Shown here: one piece after another, positions 47,261 to 60,603 of the stretch | How positions within the stretch are numbered: the first letter of the stretch is position 1 | How the letters are laid out: each line of letters starts with the position of its first letter | NCBI GenBank assembly: GCA_000442125.1 | Contig: KE546977.1 | Span: forward strand, 186,001 to 250,000 | Source of the DNA: Opeltia flavorubescens | Lineage: Eukaryota > Ascomycota > Lecanoromycetes > Teloschistales > Teloschistaceae | Length of the DNA stretch: 64,000 bases | Direction of reading: 5' to 3' | Position numbers and translations under genes: made by a program | The notes under the pieces: generated by a model | Databases searched by the model: none | The model's input: the letters and a program-made list of their open reading frames with translations, nothing else | Told to the model about the DNA's origin: nothing

Positions 47261-47452
47261 CAGTAGGTTGCAAAACCCTTGGCGGGGTGGCTCTTAGCAG
47301 GCGAGGTGTCGAACTATACACTAAAATTTAGTATAAAAACGGACGTATATACTACCGCCGCCTACTACTATTACTACCGTATAGAATAACTAGATATAGT
47401 AGTTTTAAAGCTGTAGATATGTATTATTAATATATTTTTTAGTATTTTAATT
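47261..47452 (+). repeat. Left terminal inverted repeat
   Basis: Matches the reverse complement of 60305-60496 from CAGTAGGTTGC through TTAGTATTTTAATT. Differences are mainly C/T or G/A, as RIP would leave. The outer part (to about 47,320) keeps normal base composition. Confidence 0.85.
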
Positions 47453-48439
47453 TATATATCCTTTAACCGCTAGTACTACTACCGCCGCTACCGCTTCCGC
47501 CTCGCTAAAGCTTTTATATATAGTTTTTTTTTACCTCCTTTTTTATAAAACTTTTATAATTTAGTAGCTAAAATATATTTAAATTATATATATAGAAATT
47601 AAACTACTATATTATTATAATATAATTTCTATATAGATAATTTAAATAATATTAAGTATTTAAATAATTTTAAAAATATAATACTTTTTTTTATTTATTA
47701 AAACTATATTTAATACTTTTTTTTATTCTAGCGCTAATTAAAGCGATTATTTAGTATAAAATAAAGCTAGATTATAATAATAATATAATTTTAACCGCTA
47801 GTTATCTAATAAACCTTTAAATATTATAATAAATAAAATATAATTAGAAGCGATTTAGATTAATATATATTAAATCGTTTAATATAAATAGTAGATTATT
47901 TAAATTAAAATAGTAGTATATAAATTAATTTTTTTTATATTTAGAAGATAAATTAATTATTTATTTAAATAAAATAACTTTTTATTTTTTTAATAATTTA
48001 ATATAATTATTAATAAAGCGATTATATATTAAAATTTTTAAAGATTTAAATATATTAAAAAAAAGACTCGTTATATTATAATTTAATAGAATTAAAATCT
48101 TTAAAATTACTAGCTAGCTAATTATTTATTTTACTAATAAATTAATTAATTAATATTTTTTAATAAAAGTACCGCTTATAAATATACTAGTAGGAAGTTA
48201 GCTAAAATATCTCGATTTATTTATACTAATTTTTTAAAAATAATAGAAAATTCGGATAAATTCTTTTAAATTATATTCTATTAATTATATAGAAGTTTAA
48301 GCGGTTAAAAAAATAAAATATTTTATTAATATTAATAATCGATAATTATTTAAATTAGATAATTTTTTAAAACTCGATAATAAGGAAGTAATATAATAAT
48401 TTTATTTATTATAAAATTTTACTAAATTATAATATATTT

Positions 48440-48610
48440 AAAAGCGGTTAGTTTAAATTAATATTAATTATAAATAATACTTTAATCTATTATAATAAAA
48501 AGCTGGTCCGGATATATATTAAAATCGATATATTACTAGAATATTTACCTTTATATTCGCCTAATTTAAATTTTATCAAAATAACCTTCGGTATATTAAA
48601 GATATAAATA
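48440..48610 (+). pseudogene. Relic of DDE_3 (Tc1/mariner) transposase
   Basis: At 48536-48580 one frame reads LEYLPLYSPNLNFIK, the signature (Y)LPPYSPDLNPIE of Tc1/mariner-type DDE transposases, around the second-third acidic residue region. Just upstream (about 48,455-48,535) the same frame gives NNTLIYYNKKLVRIYIK, in the place of the usual DNAxxHH segment. The orientation is plus. The reading is a RIP-altered remnant and stops abound around it; it identifies the family of the outer element. Confidence 0.6.
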
Positions 48611-49083
48611 TATCGTTAATATAAAAATACTATAGATATTATTTAATAAAAACGATTTAATAAATTTTTAAATAAAATAATTAAATTCTAATTTAAAAGT
48701 TATAATATATATAATTTCTTTAAATAGTATAGTATTATAATAGATAACTAAACCTATATAAATAATAATAATAAAAATAATAGTATTAAAAAACTATAAA
48801 TAATTTACCGTATAGTTTATAGTATAAAATTAATATATTTTATAATTATTAACTATATAGATTTCCCGAAGATTTATAGCTAAAATTTAATAAAATTTAA
48901 AAGATATATTATATAATTAAATATAAATCCCGCGCGCTAGTCTAATAGAAAAATATATATACTTTTAAATATAAAAGATTTCGCTAATTTATCGCTTATA
49001 TTATAAGTATATAGATATTAGTTTAACTACTACCTATATTTAAAATCGGTAGTTTAATAGTATAATATTTAGATATATTACTT

Positions 49084-49153
49084 TTTATAAATANTTTAAA
49101 GCTTTAATAACTAGAATTTATTCTAGTTATTAAAGCTTTAAANTATTTATAAA
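49084..49153. repeat. Perfect palindrome with mirrored N bases
   Basis: 34-bp arms (49084-49117 and 49120-49153) around a 2-bp centre; one N in each arm at exactly mirrored positions (49094, 49143). This could be a real hairpin-forming repeat or a fold-back or joining artefact of assembly. Confidence 0.7.
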
Positions 49154-50060
49154 TATTTTTAAAAAATTTAAATTCGATTTTTAATTAATTTATATAGTTT
49201 TTTATTTTTTAAAATTATATTAGATCTATAATATATTAAAAATATAATTAAAGTTAATATAAAGGCTTTATATTAGTAAAGTATATATTATATAATATTT
49301 AGATTATCTTTATTAAATAATAAAAACTTTTTAATATTTATTATTATTTATAAAAATTTTTCTATTATAATAGTTTTTTTTATTTTTATATTATCTTTTT
49401 TCTATTTTATATATAGATTTATAGATATAGTATCTATTTATTTTCTATTCTATAATTCTACTACTCGAGCTAATTATTTATTAATATTAGATATAATTTC
49501 GATTTTTTTTTAAATACTAGACGAACTTTTAAATTACTAGATTAAATTAATAAAATATCTATTTTTTAATAATTTTTAATTAATAGTATAAGTTAGTATT
49601 ATTTAATTCGGTTATATTAATATTAAATCGTTAATAAATATTTTAAAATTTAATTTAAAATTAATTAGATTATTTATAAACTAATCTATTAAAATAAAGC
49701 CTATTTTTTATTTATTTTTTTATATAATACTTTAATTATAAATCTTTTCTTTTTAATCCGTATTATAAATTATTATTGAAATTAACTATTAATTAACTAA
49801 TAGATAAAGCGGCGAAATAAATAATAGAAGAAAGATATAAATAAAAAAAGATAAAATTATTATTTATTTTTAATTTAACTTATATTATTTATTTTTATAT
49901 AATCTTTTAAATTCTATTTTTAATATAGCTAGCGGTTCTATTATATTTAGCCTATTAGATAAATTTTTTAGTATAAATAAAGCCTATATAATAATATAAA
50001 AACTTTTTATTAATATATAAACGCTATAAAAACTTTTCTAGTAAAAAATATTTTCTCGTC

Positions 50061-53000
50061 GGAATAGATTGGATTGGGCCGGGTTTTAGCCTAATTGAAC
50101 CTAATCTATACGGGTTAGATTTTCTATAAGTTGGGATAGAATTTTTACGGATTAAATTAGAGTTTTTATAGGTTAACCCGAAATTTTATTATATTAATTT
50201 ATTTATAGAATTTTTATAGTAATTATTATAATAATTCTATTATAATTTCTATTAATAGTAGATATTATAGTAATTATTTATTTTATTACTAATTTTTAAC
50301 CTTTTTATTCTTTATTATAATTTTATTATTATTTTATTTTTTATTTTCTAGTATAATTTTATTACTATTTTATTTTCTATTCTTTAATATAATTTTATTA
50401 CTATTTCCTCTATTTTCTAGTATAATTTTATTATTATTTCTTTTATTTTTTATTATATTTTTATTATTATTATTATTTAAACCCTTTATTTTCTTTTTAT
50501 TTTTATTAAATATTATTCTATAATTAATAAACCTAGCTATTTTAGTAGTAGTAATATCTCGGACCTATTATTTTTATTTTTTTTATTTCTATATTTTTAT
50601 TTATTACTATTTAAATACTTTATATTATTCCCGTTTCTATATTTTATATTATTCCTATATATATAATACTACTTTTAGTTTAAACGGAAAAGAAAAAAAA
50701 GTTTTATATTTATACTAATAAAAAGTACTAATAATATTATTTAGAAAAGTTAGTATATAATAATAATTTAATTATATTTATCTATATTGAAAAATTATAA
50801 AATATATAACTAGCTATATATCTTTTAATAAAATAATAATACGTTTAATATAAATAATAGTTATATTTAATACTATAAAGATTACTATAAAAATAATCGA
50901 ATAAAAATAAGAATAATTTATTTTTAAACTATAATATTAGTATAGTAAAAGATATTTCTAATAGAATATATAGAACGTTTTTTTTAAAGTAAAAGCTTTT
51001 TAAAATTTTAAACTAGCCAGCTTTAATTTTAATAGCGGTTATAAAAGTTAAATTTTAAATAATTTCGCGAACTAAATAAAAGAATAGTATAAAAAGAATT
51101 AAAAGTTTAATAGTTTTTTAATACTTTTTAATTTTTTAAAATACTTTAATTAGATAAATATTAAATCGAAATCTAGTTACTATAATAATTACTATAATTT
51201 ATAACCAGATTTATATCTATAAATACGTTTTTATAGAAGCTCTAAATATTTAATAGGTTATTTATATAGCGTTTTATTTACGGTTTTTTTAGCGGCTATT
51301 TTAATTAGACGCTTTTCTTTTAAAGATATTTATAATATAAATATTAATACTAATATTAAAATAAAAACTAAAGATTAAAATTTTATTTTAAAAAAAAAAT
51401 ATAAGGTAAAAATCTAACTAATCTTCGAAAATAGCTAATTTTATACGCTAAAATATATTAACCCTTATTATTATAATAATTATTATAAAAAATAGCTAAT
51501 TATATAATAATTAGAAGCTTTAATAATAAAAAATTAAAAAATTAAATAGGTAAAAGGTATTTATTAAAGAAAAAAAGGATTTTAATAAAAAATCCCCCTT
51601 TTAAATCTATAAAAATAATAAAAATTTATTAATATATTTTTATTAATTTTATTATTTTACTATAATTTCCGTAATTTTTATTAAATTAATAAAATTTTTT
51701 TTTAATATTAATTAAAATAGTATAAATTTATTATATTTTAAAAATTAAAGCGTTATAATAATTATTATAATAGTTTATTTTACGGAAATATCTAAATAGT
51801 AAAAAAAATTAAGGTTTAGCGCTAGCGGGTATACCCGGCGCTAGTAAATTATAGATTTTTTATATATTCTATATTATTTTATATTTCCTATAATTATTAA
51901 TTTTTTTTTTTTTTTATATATATTAACTTTTTAAACTTTAATTTTATTAGTTTTTATTATTAATTAACTATAAAAATTAGTGGAATAATAATATAAGTTA
52001 AAAAAAAACTTATAACGCGAATATCTTTACCGCTAAAAAGTTTAAAAGATAAAAAAAAAAAAATAAAAAAAGTATTAATATATTATTATATAACTAAATT
52101 TTTATAATTCTAGCTAAATCTAGTAATATTAATATAGATTTTAGCGAAAGTTTTATAATTATAAAAAAGAAAAAAAAGTTATATTCTAATTTAATAAATA
52201 TTAATATAAAGCCTTTAATATAAAGTATATAAATCGAATATTTTTTATTTTTATTTTTTTTTTCTTTTAATATACTATATTAAATAAACTATTATAATAA
52301 TTATTTTAATATATAACTAATATAAAGCTTTTAATATTAAGTATAAATAATCGATTATTTTTTTTTTTTATTATTTTTATATTAGTAGCGCTATATATTA
52401 AAGATAATTATAATATTTACTTAAACTTATAACTATTATAAATACTATATTATAAAGTATATAAAATCAATCTATTTTTATTTTATTTTTTATTTCTATT
52501 TACTCTAAACTATAAATTATTATAATAATTACTTTAATTTATAATTATTAAAAATACTTTATTATAAAATATATAAAATTTATTTATTTTTATTTTTTTT
52601 TTTTTTTTTATTTATTTTAGACTATAAATTACTATAATTATTATTTTAACTCGTGGTTTATTATTATTAGATTCTATAATTTTTAATTATAGTAAATTAA
52701 AAAAATTAATAAAACTTTAATTAAAGTATAAATTAAAAAAAAAATTAAATTAAAATTTATATACTAAAAAAATAAAAAAGCGCTTAAAAAACTTTACCCT
52801 AAAAGAAATAAAGCTAGAAAAAAAAAAGGCGAATTAATAAGCAATTTCTAGAGTTAAAAATATTATAAAAAAGATTAAAAAGTATTAAAATATATTTTCT
52901 AAAAATTAAAAAATAATAATAATAATAGTAATACGGTTAAAAATCGAATAATAGTAAATTATAATAATTTTAATAGTAGTATAAATATTAAAATAATAAT

Positions 53001-56000
53001 TCTAGATTTATTTAAAATAAATATATAATAGTATATATAGTTTAATCCGGAATTAACTATAATTTTAAAATTATATATATAGAAAATAATAAAAATTTAT
53101 ATTTTTAAAATATTTTAAATAATAAAAATAATAATAATAAGCTTTAAATATAAATATAATAATTTTTATATTAATTTAAATTTATAGATTTTATAATTAT
53201 AGTATTAAAATTTTTTACTAATTATAAAAATAAAAGCGAATATATATCTAAAAAAACTAATAAGAAATTATAAAAAAAAGGTCGATATATAAAAAATACT
53301 TTCGTTTTATTCCTTTTTAATTTTAATTTAAAAAAATTCTATTCTATTTAAAATAAATATATTAAAATATATATTTATAAATTAATATATTTTAAAAACT
53401 ATTATTTTAATTTTTATTACTATTTAAAAAAAGTTTTAAAAGTATTAATAATTTTTAAAATATAATTATAATAATTATTATAGTAGATATTTTATTAAAT
53501 ATTCTAGAATAAATATATTAATATAGATTTTCTTTTATTTTATAAGTATTTTTTATCTATTAAAAAAACTGCTTTTTAAAATATAGTAGTATATTACGAA
53601 ATATTTTAAAAAAAAAACTATAAAAAAAGTTAATATAAATTACTAGGTTCTATTTAATAGTAGAAAAATAAAAAAAAATATTTTTATAACGACTAATTTA
53701 ACGTAGATCTAGCGGCTAATAATATAAAAAATACTTATTATATTATAAACACGGATTGATTTATTAAAGAAGTACTTTTAGTAGTAAAATATTTAATAAA
53801 TAGAAATAACCGCCTATTTTTTTATAATAAAGAAATATATAAATATATAAAATACGCTATATTAATTTAAAAATACTATAAAAATTATTATAAAATTAAA
53901 GCTTAGTTATTTTAATTAAATTTTTTTAATTTTTAAAATACTATTATATTAAGTTTAAAGTATTTAATATTATAAAATAGAATATTTATAAATAATATAT
54001 AAATTATAAATTTAATATTATAAATATAAAATTATTTATTTAAAAAATATAATTTTAATTTTTTTTAAAACTTTATTTATTTTTTATATTTATTATTTTT
54101 ATTATTTAAATTTTTTATATTATTATATTTTATATTTAACTTTTTTTTTAATTTAATAATATATATTCTATTTATACTAGCTAGAAACTACTATTAAAGA
54201 ATTTTTTTTTTTGATTTATTTTCTTTTTTTTTTTTTATTATTATCTAACGTAGCCGCTATTTTTATCGCCCCGTCCTATTTTTTTAAAACTCTATAGCCT
54301 TTAAAGAATAAAAGCCTAAAAAAGTAGAAAAATACTAAAATAATAGAGTTAAATCTAATAAAAAGAGGGATTTTTTTATCGGGTCTATTTTAACTAAATA
54401 ATACCCTTTATTTAAAGGTACTATAATATTTATAAATAAATCTAGAAACTAGAACTATTTTTTATTATTCTAGACTAACTTTTATTAAAAAAAATTTATT
54501 TTTTATAAATTCGAGTAAAAGATTAGAATTTTTAATTTTAATATTAGTTTATTTTTTTTAAATTTATTATAAGATTTAGAATTTAATTATTATAATAACT
54601 ATTATAATTTATTTTTTTATATATATAAAATTTTATAGTATAAAGAAATCTTGTATATACTCGCGGTTTTTTTTTATTTTTCTAAACGCCGAGACTAATT
54701 AAAGGTAGTACTATTATTTAAAATAAATTCTCGCGTAAAAAATAATCGCTTTTTTAAAAATATAATAAAGCTTTAAATATATTTAATTAAAATAAAAAAA
54801 TTTTTAATTAATTATTTTTATTTAATAAATTATAAAAGGTTTATTTTTATTTTTATTATTTATATAATCTACCGGTTCTTTTATTAATACTATATTTCGG
54901 CTAAATTTCTTATTTTAAATTTCTTTTTTATCTAAAAGCTCGTTTATAGCGAGATTTTATAGTATAATATATCTATTATAAATATTTTTATAAAAGTAAT
55001 ATTAATAAATAATTATTTTTATAAAAATTATTAATAAATAATATAATTTATAATTATTATATATTCGGCTAGCGATTAAAAATAAAATTTTATTTATATT
55101 ACTAGCTAATACTATATTAAATATATCCCGTACTATTTATATTAAAATAGGAAATTAAAACTTTAATTCTATCTATTATTATAAAATAAGCTTTTTAAAT
55201 TTATTCGAATTCTTATTAAATAAAAAAAAACCTATAGAATTATATTAATAAAAAAACTATTTACTATAATAATTACTATAATAATTATATATACTACCTA
55301 TAATATTCGTTAAATTTATTCGTTATTTTAGCTATAATAGAATTTTAATTTATATTATCGAATAGATTATCTAATATTACTATATTTTAACGTATTATAA
55401 CCTATTTATTTAATTATTTAGTTATACTAGATCTTTTATATTATTAACTAATATATTAATAGTATATATCTTCTAAAGCCTACTAATAGACTTTAATTTA
55501 AAAGGTATTTATTTTATTATTATTTTAACCTATAAATTATATAATAATTAAAGATAGATAAAATAAAATTATTTTTTTATATAAAAGCCCGAGACCGGTT
55601 AGAGTTTAATTATAATAAGTTTAAAACTTTTTATAAACTATATTAATCGCGCCTATTATAATTTTTTTTTAAACTATTTTTTTTTTAACCGATTTTTAAT
55701 AGTATTAAAATAATTAAAAAAACGATTATATATTTAAAAGGAAAAATAAATTATAAAAGCCTAGATTATATTTAATATTTTTATAAAGATATAAAAAGGT
55801 TTTAATACTTAAATAGAATATTAAATCTAGCTTTATTTATTATTATTTAAATAAAAATATTCTATTTTTTTTAACTAATTAAAAAATAAATTTAATTTTA
55901 TTTATAGATTATATATACGAATAAGTATATAATATATTAAATTCTATTAATTAGTAATATTTTAAAAAAGTTTTAATAGACGTCGGGTTTAAAAATATTT

Positions 56001-58966
56001 TTATTTTTTATTTAATAGCTTTTAAATAAAAGGATTATTCTATTTAAATTAGATTTTTTAAAGCTGGATATTACTAAAAATACTTTTATAATTCCCGTTT
56101 ATATTAATATAAACGCTTAATTTACGTATTTTAAATATATTATTATTATTAGTATATATTATTTATTAAAAAATCGGATTATTATAATAATTATTATATT
56201 ATTTAATAGAAATTTTATATATTTTTATTAATATAATCGGTAATTTTTTCTAAATTTATTAAATTATATTTTTATTTTTTTTATTTAATTAATTTCTTTA
56301 TAATTTGTTATTTATAGAGTTTACGCGAATATTATTTAATAGTACGCCTAGGGCTAGCTATAATATATATATTAAATATAGTATATATACTAGTTCCGAG
56401 CCGAGATTATTATTATTTTTTAAAAGATTATAATTTTTTTTAAAAATATTAATATATTATATAATATTTTAAAAGTTTATTAAAATATTTTTAAATATTA
56501 TTTTATTATTACTAGCGTTATTTATAGTAATAGCTAGTATTTTTTTTTAAAGTTTAAATTTTTAAAGGATTCCTTTAATTATTTTTATAAAATATAGACT
56601 AGTATATTACTTTGAGATATATTTAAAACTAATAAGAACTTTATACTAATTCCAGGTTTTATCGATAAAAAACGTAATAATTAATATATATAACTAACGG
56701 TTTCTTACCGACTAATAATTAAATATAATTAAAACCTTTATATATTAAAGTAAACTATTAAATAATTATTTTTTAATATTATTTAAAAATTTAAATAGAT
56801 AATTTTAAAGAAATAATAGGTTAGATAATTTAATTCTTTAATTAAAATATTAAAATATATAAAAAGTTTTAATATTTTTTATTACGGTAAAATTTTAATT
56901 TATTATAATAATTTAATATAAAAATTAGATATTAAAATTATTATATTTTATATCTTTTAAAAGAACCTTTTATTTAATAAGCTAGAAGTTAAAAAAAATA
57001 GGTATATTTATATATAATATAGTAATTATTATAGTAATATTTAGATTAAATATATTCTATTTTTCTATAAATTTTAAAAAGTTATTTAGAAAAATTTACA
57101 ATTTTTCGCTTTCTCTTTATATTTAAACGTAGTAATATATATTTTAATTATATTTAATTTTTATCTATTTACTAAATATATAAGGATTAATTTATATTAT
57201 TTATATATTATACCGAACTTTTTATCGAGCGTTATAGTATATTTTTAATAGTAATTTTATACTATTATTTTATTATAACTATCCTAGTAAATATATTTAG
57301 ATTTCTCCTTTTTAAAATAAAAAATAGTTTAATAAATACGGTTTTATTATACTAAAAAAACTTTAAGTTTTTTTTCCGTATAAAAGTAATTATAATTTAA
57401 TTTATTAATAAACGATAAATTTATATTAAATTATAATCTATTTAACTTTAAAAAAAAAATTTAAGAGCTATTTAATATATTAGAAATTTAAAAAGCTTTT
57501 TTATAATTATATAAAAAAAATTATTAGAATAGATAATTATAAAAAAAAAATAAAAAATTATTAAAAAAAATAAAATTAATATACCTTTATTAATATATCG
57601 TAAATTATTACTATATTAATAGAATATAACGCTATTTATTTACCGATTTTTTATTAGTATTTTTTTTTTAAGTTTATTTAAGGTTTTAAATTATTTCGCT
57701 AGATTTTAATATTTATATTTAGTTATTATTTATTAATAAAAAAGTAAATTATAGTAATTAATATAATAATTCTTAAAATACTATAAATTAAATATTATAG
57801 CTAATACTATAGATACTCTAGTACTAAAATATTAAATTAACCACTTAATATATAAAAGCCCGAATATTAGAATAAAAATAATTAAATAATATTAAACAAT
57901 TTATATAAAAATTTAAAAGAAAAATAAGCGTTTTTATTATTTTTAGATCTTTTTTTATTATTTTTATTATTAGTATCTTTATTATATTTATTTTTAAATT
58001 ATATATTAAAAGAACTTTTAATCGGTTAACTTTAAAAATTTATATTAAAGCTTCCTCGAGTATTTTTACCGTTTATATCTAAATAAACTCGAAATATTAT
58101 ATAAAAATAGCTAAAGTAATATAATCCGACTTTAAAAGTTATAGAATCTATTAAAAATAATAAATTAGAATAATTAATTAATAGATCTCTTTTTAATTAT
58201 TAAAAAACAATCGTTTAAAAAATTAAAAAAGGAAAACTACCTAAATTAATTAAATAAAAAATTTTATTAATACCCTAGAAATTAATTAAATAAAAAATTA
58301 AAAATAAAATTTAAATAATTATTAAATATTAAATCCTCTATTATATAATTTTAAAAGGAAAAAAAAAAAATAATATTATTTTTAAATATTTATAGTAATC
58401 TTTATATTTATTTTTTGATTAGTTTTTATATTCCGCGAAATTTACTATTTATAAATATTAATTAAACTAATATTCTTTAAATAACTATTTTAGCGAGTTA
58501 TTCGCGAAATTTTTATTAAATTATAAAAAAAGGGTATATATATTTAATTAAAAGCTTTTAAAGCTTTTTAAAAAGTTATAAAAATATATTTAATATATTA
58601 ATTTAAATATAAAATAACTTTTTAAAATAATATACTATATACTAATTATTTTAGTATCTAATTTTTATATAATCCACGCGAAAAAAGTAACTCTTTTTTT
58701 GAAGGATATAATTTTAATAAAAAAAATATAAAATATATAAAGAATAAAAATTAAATAGTAGATTTAAAATAATTAAATATTCTATTATTATAATAATTAC
58801 TATAATATTCTATTATAAAAATTAGACTAGGGTTTTAAATTAAACCCGACTTAACCCGCTAAAACCCTAACCTATATAGGTTTTAGAAATTCGTTAAAAA
58901 CCTAACCCGAATTTAACCTATACCGGGTTAAATACAGATTGAGTATAGATTTCTCTAATCTATTCC
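50061..58966. mobile_element. Nested element with inverted ends, family not assigned
   Basis: GGAATAGATT at 50061 and its reverse complement AATCTATTCC ending at 58966 bound about 8.9 kb. Just inside both ends lie related GGGTT/AACCC-rich segments (GGGCCGGGTTTTAG on the left, ACCCGCTAAAACCC on the right), locally richer in G+C than the rest. Similarity seems to weaken gradually outside these points, so the true borders may extend further. The content is RIP-saturated and no protein can be named. It is old and looks broken throughout; its family is left open. Confidence 0.45.
52190..52670. repeat. Tandem repeat, about 115 bp, roughly four units
   Basis: A phrase AAAGTATATAAA(A)TC(A/G)A followed by a T-rich run and an ACTATTATAATAATTA-like palindrome recurs with starts at about 52222, 52338, 52454 and 52566, spacings of 116, 116 and 112 bp. 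Units are diverged by RIP-type changes. Confidence 0.6.
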
Positions 58967-60304
58967 AATAAGTAAGAATATTCGAGTAATTAATATCGCT
59001 ATATTTTTATAGGTTTTATATAATTTTTTTTTTTTTTTATAAAATATAAATTCTAAATAAACTCTTTAACGCGTTTATTAAAAAATTTATTAGTAGTTCT
59101 ATTAATAAAAATACCACTAATATTACTACTAGTAATAATATTTATTAGCTATATAAATAGAAATATAAAAGGCCTTTTTAGCTATAAAAAAATATTTAAA
59201 ATTAAAAAATATAGGTAAATTACCTCTATTTTTATATTAAAACGAGTTTTTTAATTTTATATAAAATTTACTAGTTATTTTTCTATTAATTATTATTTAT
59301 TTAAATTATTTATCTAAAAGAAATTTATATTATTTCTAACCGCGAGTTTATTATATTTATAAGTAGCTATAATAAAAAATTTTATAATATTTTAAATTTA
59401 TTTAGTCGCTTTAATATAAATTTTTTTTTAATATATTAATAAATATTATTTAAACCTTTTTCTATTATATTTCCTAGCTTTTTTTTTTTTTTAATAGATC
59501 TAATAAAGTTAATTACTACTTTTTATATTAATATATACTATTTAATATAATATATATTTATTTAATAGTTTCTATAACTTTTTAAATAAAATATAAAATA
59601 AAAAAAAAATTTTTTAATAGATTTAAAGTAATTAATTATATTTTTTATACCAGGGTTTATTATAAATATAATTTAAAAAAAGCGATTTTATTTTTTATTT
59701 AAACGCCGTTTAAATTTTTTATATTAAAATATAATTTTTTTAAATTTATTACCTTTTATTAGACTATTTTTTAAATTGTTCTCTTTAAATTTTTCTACCT
59801 TTTTATTAGAAGCCGTAAATTTTTTTTATCCCGAATCTAATAGTAATAAAAGTTTTATTAATCTAAAAGAGGATTTATTAAAAAATCTTTTATTTATCGA
59901 TTTTCTAAAAGTAGTAAAAGTAAACTTTTAACGGCGGATTTCTTAGCAGGCTAGATTTTTTAGTATTAAAATAGCTAATTCCTTTTTAAAATTAAAAGGA
60001 ACTAATAATTATATAAATATTATAATTGTTATTAAAAATTTTAAAAGTTTTAAAAGTTTTAATAAAACTAGCGGAGCTAGTAATACGTTTTTTATTTTTT
60101 TTAAATAACTACTTATAGGCTTTTTTAAATATTATATTAAACGATTAAATATAAACGAAAATTTATAAATAAAAATAAAATACTATTTATTATAAATATA
60201 GCTAGTATATATTAAGCTAACGCTACTTTTAAGCTATTTATATATAATATATTAGTTAAATAGCGGGAAAAATAGGTATATTATATATAATAAACGAAAG
60301 TACG

Positions 60305-60496
60305 AATTAAAATACTAAAAAATATATTAGTAATATATATCTACGGTTTTAAAATTATTATATCTAGCTATTTTATATAGTAATAGTAGTAGTAGGCGGT
60401 AGTAGTATATACGTCCGTTTTTATACTAAATTTTGGTATATAGTTCGATACCTCGCCTGCCAAGAGCTACCCCGCCAAGGGTTTTGCAACCTACTG
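60305..60496 (-). repeat. Right terminal inverted repeat
   Basis: Reverse complement of the left repeat over 192 bp, ending CCTACTG next to TA at 60497-60498. Confidence 0.85.
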
Positions 60497-60603
60497 TAGA
60501 CGTAACCGAGGGTCGACGACAAAAGTCGTGTCCAACAAGGGCTCTTGGCCGACATCCCGTATGACTAAACCTCGTAATCGATACAACGATTCTACTATTT
60601 CAC

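Larger units (their letters stand above)
47261..60496. mobile_element. Large TIR DNA element (Tc1/mariner-type ends), heavily RIP-altered, with nested insertion
   Basis: 13,236 bp bounded by near-identical 192-bp inverted repeats beginning CAGTAGGTTGCAAAACCC, flanked on each side by TA (47259-47260 and 60497-60498). A TA duplication and CAGT ends fit the Tc1/mariner superfamily. The interior is extremely AT-rich and CpA/TpG dinucleotides are almost absent, while CpC, CpG and CpT survive: the RIP pattern. No ORF of useful length remains. A transposase trace lies near 48,440-48,610. The excess over a usual mariner-like length (about 2-4 kb) is explained mostly by a nested element at about 50,061-58,966. 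The outermost 60 bp of each end are less altered. Confidence 0.8.

Noticed and set aside
47300-60450. CRISPR-like or rRNA/tRNA structures in the AT-rich island
   Set aside because: Repeats are tandem or palindromic without regular unique spacers, and no tRNA arm or rRNA core could be read. No tRNA was recognised in the rest of the window either.
47261-60496. AT-rich island as centromere or mitochondrial DNA insertion
   Set aside because: Matching inverted ends, TA duplication and a transposase trace define a mobile element; CpA loss is RIP rather than simple AT-richness. A pericentromeric location remains possible but is not needed.
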